Assembly: GCA_046269235.1 (NCBI GenBank)
Contig: JBJZOS010000002.1
Span: 124,001-188,000, forward strand
Length of the DNA stretch: 64,000 nt
Reading direction: 5' to 3'
From: Soonwooa sp032078105
GTDB lineage: Bacteria > Bacteroidota > Bacteroidia > Flavobacteriales > Weeksellaceae
Shown here: one piece after another, positions 60,212 through 64,000 of the stretch
Numbering within the stretch: position 1 is the first letter of the stretch
How the letters are laid out: each line of letters starts with the position of its first letter
Notes under the pieces: generated by a model
The model's input: only the letters and a program-made list of their open reading frames with translations
Told to the model about the DNA's origin: nothing
Database searches by the model: none
Made by a program: the position numbers and the translations under genes

Positions 60212-61295
60212 CACAATTAACAATACTAATCATCTAAAGCCACTGCGAGATGCATTTCTTGATGACATAAATGAAGACACTCTATACCTAGAGAAAATCC
60301 AAGAGAAGCCTGTTACAGAAAACAATGTACAGGCTTCTTTTATGCAGGAAAAGGAGAATAAACTAAAAGATTCTGCTGAGCATAAACCCTTTATTGTAGC
60401 TAACACTATGGAAGTTGAACTAGAACATCTAAGGAATGATTGCATTATCCCAGTATTTAGTAAGGACAATGAAAAAACTATAGCACATCAAGAGTTTATT
60501 GATGTTGTTTTAGAAGCTACACAAAAGTCCTTTTCTAGACATGTCATATCACAACCTGAAATCAGAGTATCACACCAAATAAAAGGTAGAACTCCCGATG
60601 CGATACATCTAAATGCAAAAGACCTTCTAGAAAATCAAAAGACCATTTATTATGAAAGAATGGCTTTTATATTTCAGATCCCAAGCATTAGAGATACTAT
60701 CAATGGAAATGAGCTATCCTTAACCTTAGGAGGTGTAAGGAGTTATAATCTAGAGAACCTTTACAATAAAAAGTCCATGGAAAAGTTTAAGTTTTTTATT
60801 GGGTTTCAGAATAAGGTATGTATGAATATGTGCATTTCAACAGATGGTTTTCTAGCTGACCTTAAAGCTACTAGCCCACAGGAACTATATTCTAAAATTC
60901 TAGATACAATTTCCAATTATAATGCAGAGTTGCATCTAATGGAAATGAAGGAATTAACACAAGATTATCTTTCAGAACATCAATTTGCACAATTAATTGG
61001 TAGAAGTAGACTATATCAGCACCTTCCTAAAAAAGAAAAATTGGAGATACCTCAGCTTAATTTTAATGATAGCCATATTAATACCATGGCAAAGGATTAT
61101 TATGAAGACCAAAATTTCTCTAGACAGGAAGATGGTGAGATCAACTTATGGAATGTATTTAATCTCTTTACCCAAGCTAATAAATCCTCTTATATAGACA
61201 CTTTCCTAGATAGGAATTTGAATGCCTTTGAAGTAACCAAAGGACTTCAAAAAACTCTCAATGGTGATAGTAATTATCATTGGTTTTTGAGTTAA
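60189..61295 (+). CDS. DUF3871-family mobile-element protein
   Basis: 368 residues. The core (EIRVSHQIKGRTPDAIHLNA, YYERMAFIFQIPSI, and LTLGGVRSYNLENLYNKKSM with FKFFIGFQNKVCMNMCIST) matches DUF3871, a Bacteroidetes family of mobile elements with no known function, as I recall. The start overlaps the ATPase gene by 23 nt, so the two are coupled. A terminator follows at 61298-61335. Confidence 0.75.
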   Translation: METTEFSNTINNTNHLKPLRDAFLDDINEDTLYLEKIQEKPVTENNVQASFMQEKENKLKDSAEHKPFIVANTMEVELEHLRNDCIIPVFSKDNEKTIAHQEFIDVVLEATQKSFSRHVISQPEIRVSHQIKGRTPDAIHLNAKDLLENQKTIYYERMAFIFQIPSIRDTINGNELSLTLGGVRSYNLENLYNKKSMEKFKFFIGFQNKVCMNMCISTDGFLADLKATSPQELYSKILDTISNYNAELHLMEMKELTQDYLSEHQFAQLIGRSRLYQHLPKKEKLEIPQLNFNDSHINTMAKDYYEDQNFSRQEDGEINLWNVFNLFTQANKSSYIDTFLDRNLNAFEVTKGLQKTLNGDSNYHWFLS

Positions 61296-61297
61296 TT

Positions 61298-61335
61298 AGA
61301 GCCACCTCACTTTTGTGGGGTGGTTTCTAATTTTT
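61298..61335 (+). terminator. Intrinsic terminator after the DUF3871 gene
   Basis: GCCACCTCA pairs with TGGGGTGGT (with a G-T pair), then TTTCTAATTTTTT. Confidence 0.7.
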
Positions 61336-61358
61336 TAATAATATTTCATAAAAATTGT

Positions 61359-61366
61359 TAAATTTG
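61359..61366 (+). promoter_or_regulatory. -7 promoter element of the 61383 gene
   Basis: TAAATTTG, 16 nt before the ATG. Confidence 0.6.
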
Positions 61367-61382
61367 TCTACAAATAAATACT

Positions 61383-62009
61383 ATGAAAAAAGCACTACTG
61401 GCACTTTTATTAAGTGTATCGCTACTTACTAATGCACAAAGAAATAATGATGCAGCTATTGCAGGTGCAGTTGTTGCTGCAACAGCACTTACCTTTCTTA
61501 CAGCCAATATGCAAAAGAAGGAAATGGCTAAACAAATTTCTCAATTTAGATCTAAAGAATATATTATTAACCAAATCATTGGAGATGCAGGAGATAGAGA
61601 AATAAAGTTTGAAACAGAAAGTTTAGCTTCTGATGACAGTGGTGGTCTTATTTCAGTTGCATTCAATTGTGATGAAGTTAATGAGAGAGGTTTACTTCTA
61701 GCATTTTTTGGAGAAAATAGAGACCCAAATGGAAACCTTGGAAATGCTTATGCTTTTAGATACTTACCTTTAGCAGAGGCTCAAAGTGTATTGGAAAGAC
61801 TTGAAAAAGTTCGTGAATCTAATAATAAATATCTCTCAGAATCTTCTAATGTTAACAATGTATATGTTCAACATAAAGATTTAAAATTTGTATTCTATAG
61901 AGATATGGGAAATCAAATTAGAGTTTTTTGGAATGGTTTTGAAGTCATCTGGGAACAAACAGCTTTTGATAGAACAAAGAGAAGATTACACAAATGGTTT
62001 AACAAGTAG
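61383..62009 (+). CDS. Secreted or membrane-anchored orphan protein of the element
   Basis: 208 residues: signal peptide MKKALLALLLSVSLLTNAQ, then a short hydrophobic glycine/alanine helix (AAIAGAVVAATALTFLTA) and a mixed alpha/beta domain ending in a basic helix (RTKRRLHKWFNK). No family recognised. The second hydrophobic segment could be a membrane anchor. It has its own promoter and terminator, so it is an independent cargo gene. Confidence 0.7.
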   Translation: MKKALLALLLSVSLLTNAQRNNDAAIAGAVVAATALTFLTANMQKKEMAKQISQFRSKEYIINQIIGDAGDREIKFETESLASDDSGGLISVAFNCDEVNERGLLLAFFGENRDPNGNLGNAYAFRYLPLAEAQSVLERLEKVRESNNKYLSESSNVNNVYVQHKDLKFVFYRDMGNQIRVFWNGFEVIWEQTAFDRTKRRLHKWFNK

Positions 62010-62051
62010 AAAAGCCTTCAAAATTTAAGAAAAAGCTTTCTAAATATATCT

Positions 62052-62080
62052 AAAAACAACCTCTTTTTGAGGTTGTTTTT
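62052..62080. terminator. Bidirectional terminator between two convergent cargo genes
   Basis: AAAAACAACCTC / GAGGTTGTTTTT perfect stem with a 5-nt loop, A-rich on one side and T-rich on the other. Confidence 0.85.
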
Positions 62081-62518
62081 TTATCTTACATAATTCTGCA
62101 TATACTTATCTAAATGTCCATCATTGTCCTTGTCATATTTAAAAAGAATAAAGTTTAGCTCACTTTTTGTAGCTTTTTCTACCTCTCTTGTGAAGTTATC
62201 ACTTCCAATTTTCCCAGACAGAACTTTTGTATTTGAATCATAGGTGTAGCTCCCATTTTCCACAGGCTCTTCTACACAATCACCATTAGCTTTTTCTGTA
62301 AAAACCTTTTGAATGATTCTCCCATCATTAGTGAACTCAATACTTGTCTTTCTTTCGCACATACTAAACTCATCCCATTGTAGCTTAGATCCATCTTTAC
62401 CACTAATAATTCCAGACTCTTTAACATACCATTTTCCTACTACTTCACTGGATGACCCGTCATTATCATCTCTACATGAAATGATTGATAAAACAGCCAA
62501 AAATAACAATTTCTTCAT
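62081..62518 (-). CDS. Lipocalin-like lipoprotein
   Basis: 145 residues. Signal peptide with lipobox (LSIISC, Cys15), then the pattern of Bacteroidetes lipocalin-like lipoproteins: VVGKWYVKESG, IEFTNDGRIIQKV, NGSYTYDSNTKVLSGKIG. These bind unknown hydrophobic ligands in the periplasm. The C-terminal YDKDNDGHLDKY resembles a single Ca-binding loop (DxDNDG). It is convergent with the 61383 gene and lies 11 nt downstream of hsdR. Confidence 0.65.
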   Translation of the reverse strand: MKKLLFLAVLSIISCRDDNDGSSSEVVGKWYVKESGIISGKDGSKLQWDEFSMCERKTSIEFTNDGRIIQKVFTEKANGDCVEEPVENGSYTYDSNTKVLSGKIGSDNFTREVEKATKSELNFILFKYDKDNDGHLDKYMQNYVR

Positions 62519-62529
62519 AATTTATTTTT

Positions 62530-64000
62530 TTAAATATTGTAACCTTTTACAAATGTATTAATAAAACCATTTATTTTACTTAGAATCTTTTCACTTCGAG
62601 GCTTTCTTTGTAACAATGTTGGTTTTGGTCCTACTATTAATCCCAAGACCTCATCCCTTAAAGGTTCTTTGTCTGAGAACATATATTGTTCAATTATTTT
62701 TTGAGTTTCTAAAGGAGATAATTCTTCAGCATCAATAATCTTATCAAAAGCTTGTTTCTGTTCTCTCTCCCAAAATTTTTCAAACTCTTCTGTTACATCA
62801 CTTTCATCAGAAATATGAAGTAGATTTTCATTAATAAATTTTTCTATAAGCTCTTTTTTACTTCTTAAATTGACTTCTGAACCTATAAGATTAAGAATAG
62901 TATTTTTGGTAGCTTCTCTCTTGCTTGCTTTTTCAGATTTCATCTTAATAAGCAGCTGAACAATATATGTTACATTAATTTCATCCTTGTGAATTAATTC
63001 TACCTCGAAATCTATATCATCTAGAATTGATAATTTCTCCTTTGTTTCATTACTTTTCACCTTGTCATAGAGATCAAGATATTTGCTTTTAAAGTCTTCA
63101 AAATCTTGCTCAGACATTTGTAAGTCACTCCAATCAAAGTCAGTAAATGTGATTAAAACATTTCTAGTTCTCATCAGCTCCCTAAAAGCTTGAATAAATT
63201 TCAATTCATCCTCCTCTGTGTAAAGTTCATCTACCTCATCAATAGATCCTACAATAGAATTAAGCTCATCATATTGCAGATTAAATTTCTTTATATAGTT
63301 TTCGTAAGGTTGTATAATGATTTCTTCTATAGCTTCTTTGTTACTAAATAGTGTAATGGCATCATCTGTAGCCTTTTTTAAGTTTCTAAAAACAACTATA
63401 TTTCCTTGAGCTTTTCTTTCATTTAAAATTCTATTAGTCCGAGAATAGGATTGTATTAAACCATGATGTTTAAGGTTTTTATCTACATATAATGTATTAA
63501 CTTTTTTAGCATCAAAACCTGTCATAAACATATTGACTACAAGCAATATATCTATTCTATTGTTAGGATTTTCAGGATCTTTCTCTCTATCTTTTAGCTT
63601 CTTGGATAAATCATTATAGTAATTGTAAAAGTTTTCAGTTTCTTTCGTACTGAATTGTGTTCCAAACATTCCATTATAATAAGCTATATAGCTTTCTAAC
63701 TTATCCCTACTATGTTGATTTAATGAAATATATGAAGCTTTTGTATCAGCAACTTCTGCTAGATTCTCCCAATCATCATATAGTCCATTAGCATCATAAT
63801 CATCTTCATTTGTACCATAACTAAATATTGTAGCAATATTTAGGTCATGCTCTCCATTTTGTTTCTTCTGTTGGAACAAATCATAATACTTAGTTAGAAC
63901 ATTAACACTGCTGACACAAAACATTGCTGAAAAATCTCTATTATAAGTCTTTCTATTATGGTTTGATATGATGTAGTCCACAATTTTTTCAATCCTTATA
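62530..64000 (-). CDS. hsdR: Type I restriction endonuclease subunit R, C-terminal part
   Basis: The frame stays open to the window edge; 490 codons are visible. The second helicase domain is recognisable (VNMFMTGFDAKKVNTLYVDK; motif VI QSYSRTNRILNERK), followed by the long helical C-terminal domain (WEREQKQAFDKIIDAEELSP) that binds the HsdM/HsdS core. HsdR moves DNA with ATP and cuts unmethylated DNA. Its nuclease domain and the hsdM and hsdS genes would lie to the right. Confidence 0.9.
   Translation of the reverse strand, partial: IRIEKIVDYIISNHNRKTYNRDFSAMFCVSSVNVLTKYYDLFQQKKQNGEHDLNIATIFSYGTNEDDYDANGLYDDWENLAEVADTKASYISLNQHSRDKLESYIAYYNGMFGTQFSTKETENFYNYYNDLSKKLKDREKDPENPNNRIDILLVVNMFMTGFDAKKVNTLYVDKNLKHHGLIQSYSRTNRILNERKAQGNIVVFRNLKKATDDAITLFSNKEAIEEIIIQPYENYIKKFNLQYDELNSIVGSIDEVDELYTEEDELKFIQAFRELMRTRNVLITFTDFDWSDLQMSEQDFEDFKSKYLDLYDKVKSNETKEKLSILDDIDFEVELIHKDEINVTYIVQLLIKMKSEKASKREATKNTILNLIGSEVNLRSKKELIEKFINENLLHISDESDVTEEFEKFWEREQKQAFDKIIDAEELSPLETQKIIEQYMFSDKEPLRDEVLGLIVGPKPTLLQRKPRSEKILSKINGFINTFVKGYNI

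Larger units (their letters stand above)
54711..64000. mobile_element. Left part of an integrative element inserted at tRNA-Val
   Basis: Directly after the tRNA gene and its terminator come a tyrosine recombinase, a large helicase, a RecA-like ATPase, DUF3871, secreted orphan proteins and a type I restriction subunit. The sequence is visibly richer in A+T and in AGA, ACA and ATA codons than the genes to the left. The right boundary is outside the window, and no second copy of the tRNA 3' end is seen inside it. No conjugation (tra) genes are seen in the visible part, so the element type is open. Confidence 0.75.

Noticed and set aside
54711..64000. A second copy of the tRNA-Val 3' end as the right attachment site
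   Set aside because: No such repeat was found by eye inside the window; the right boundary is likely beyond 64000.

Overview
The window looks like a chromosomal segment of a Bacteroidetes bacterium of class Flavobacteriia, most likely the Chryseobacterium group (Weeksellaceae). Evidence: genes for a GldH gliding lipoprotein and RicT, FadL-type and TonB systems, S46 dipeptidyl peptidase, GH3-like, DUF4919 and DUF6122 proteins; the Bacteroidetes sigma -7 element TAnnTTTG ahead of many genes; almost no Shine-Dalgarno sequences; low G+C. The taxonomic placement is inferred from gene content. No 16S sequence is present.

Layout. 1-1814 (minus): gldH (cut by the window edge) and ricT. 2194-6729 (plus): FadL porin, GDSL lipoprotein, prs, rplY. 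6860-11000: GH3-like protein, DUF445 membrane protein (minus), sufS. 11169-16060: lon, a broken methyltransferase gene and htpG; two near-identical palindromes (GACAAWTTGTC) precede lon and the methyltransferase remnant/htpG. 16178-18100: small membrane protein, WG-repeat-like protein and a gene-poor stretch. 18105-23762 (minus): acidic TPR-like protein with an internal duplication, LptE-like lipoprotein, sigma-54 activator, small secreted protein, miaB. 24390-30734 (minus): a VanX-like dipeptidase followed, in transcription order, by the cell-wall elongation cluster mreB-mreC-mreD-mrdA-rodA. 30991-34887 (plus): haem cluster hemA-hemC-hemD-hemE. 34927-43136: mostly minus-strand housekeeping and stress genes (cysteine-cluster protein, truncated haemoglobin, AlkD, CAT-like acetyltransferase, Na+/H+ antiporter, HflX, OsmC, META-domain lipoprotein). 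43232-54587: S46 peptidase, cation antiporter, acetyltransferase, Bcp/Nth divergent pair, DUF885 lipoprotein, an unusual TonB-ExbB-TonB operon without ExbD, and folC.

From 54636 the character changes. A tRNA-Val(TAC) gene is followed by a tyrosine recombinase and AT-rich genes with different codon use: a large SF2 helicase, a RecA-like/AAA ATPase, DUF3871, two secreted proteins with no clear relatives, and the C-terminal half of a type I restriction subunit HsdR running off the right edge. I read this as the left part of an integrative element inserted at the tRNA gene. It carries iteron-like AGGTGKCC repeats before the integrase, large perfect inverted repeats around the helicase gene, and a likely minus-strand small RNA unit near 59.0-59.1 kb. 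This element module and the TonB-ExbB-TonB operon are the best candidates for something undescribed. Four diverged copies of one dispersed intergenic repeat occur in the chromosomal part, at 13.6, 17.7, 24.3 and 36.4 kb. No CRISPR array, rRNA or insertion sequence was seen.
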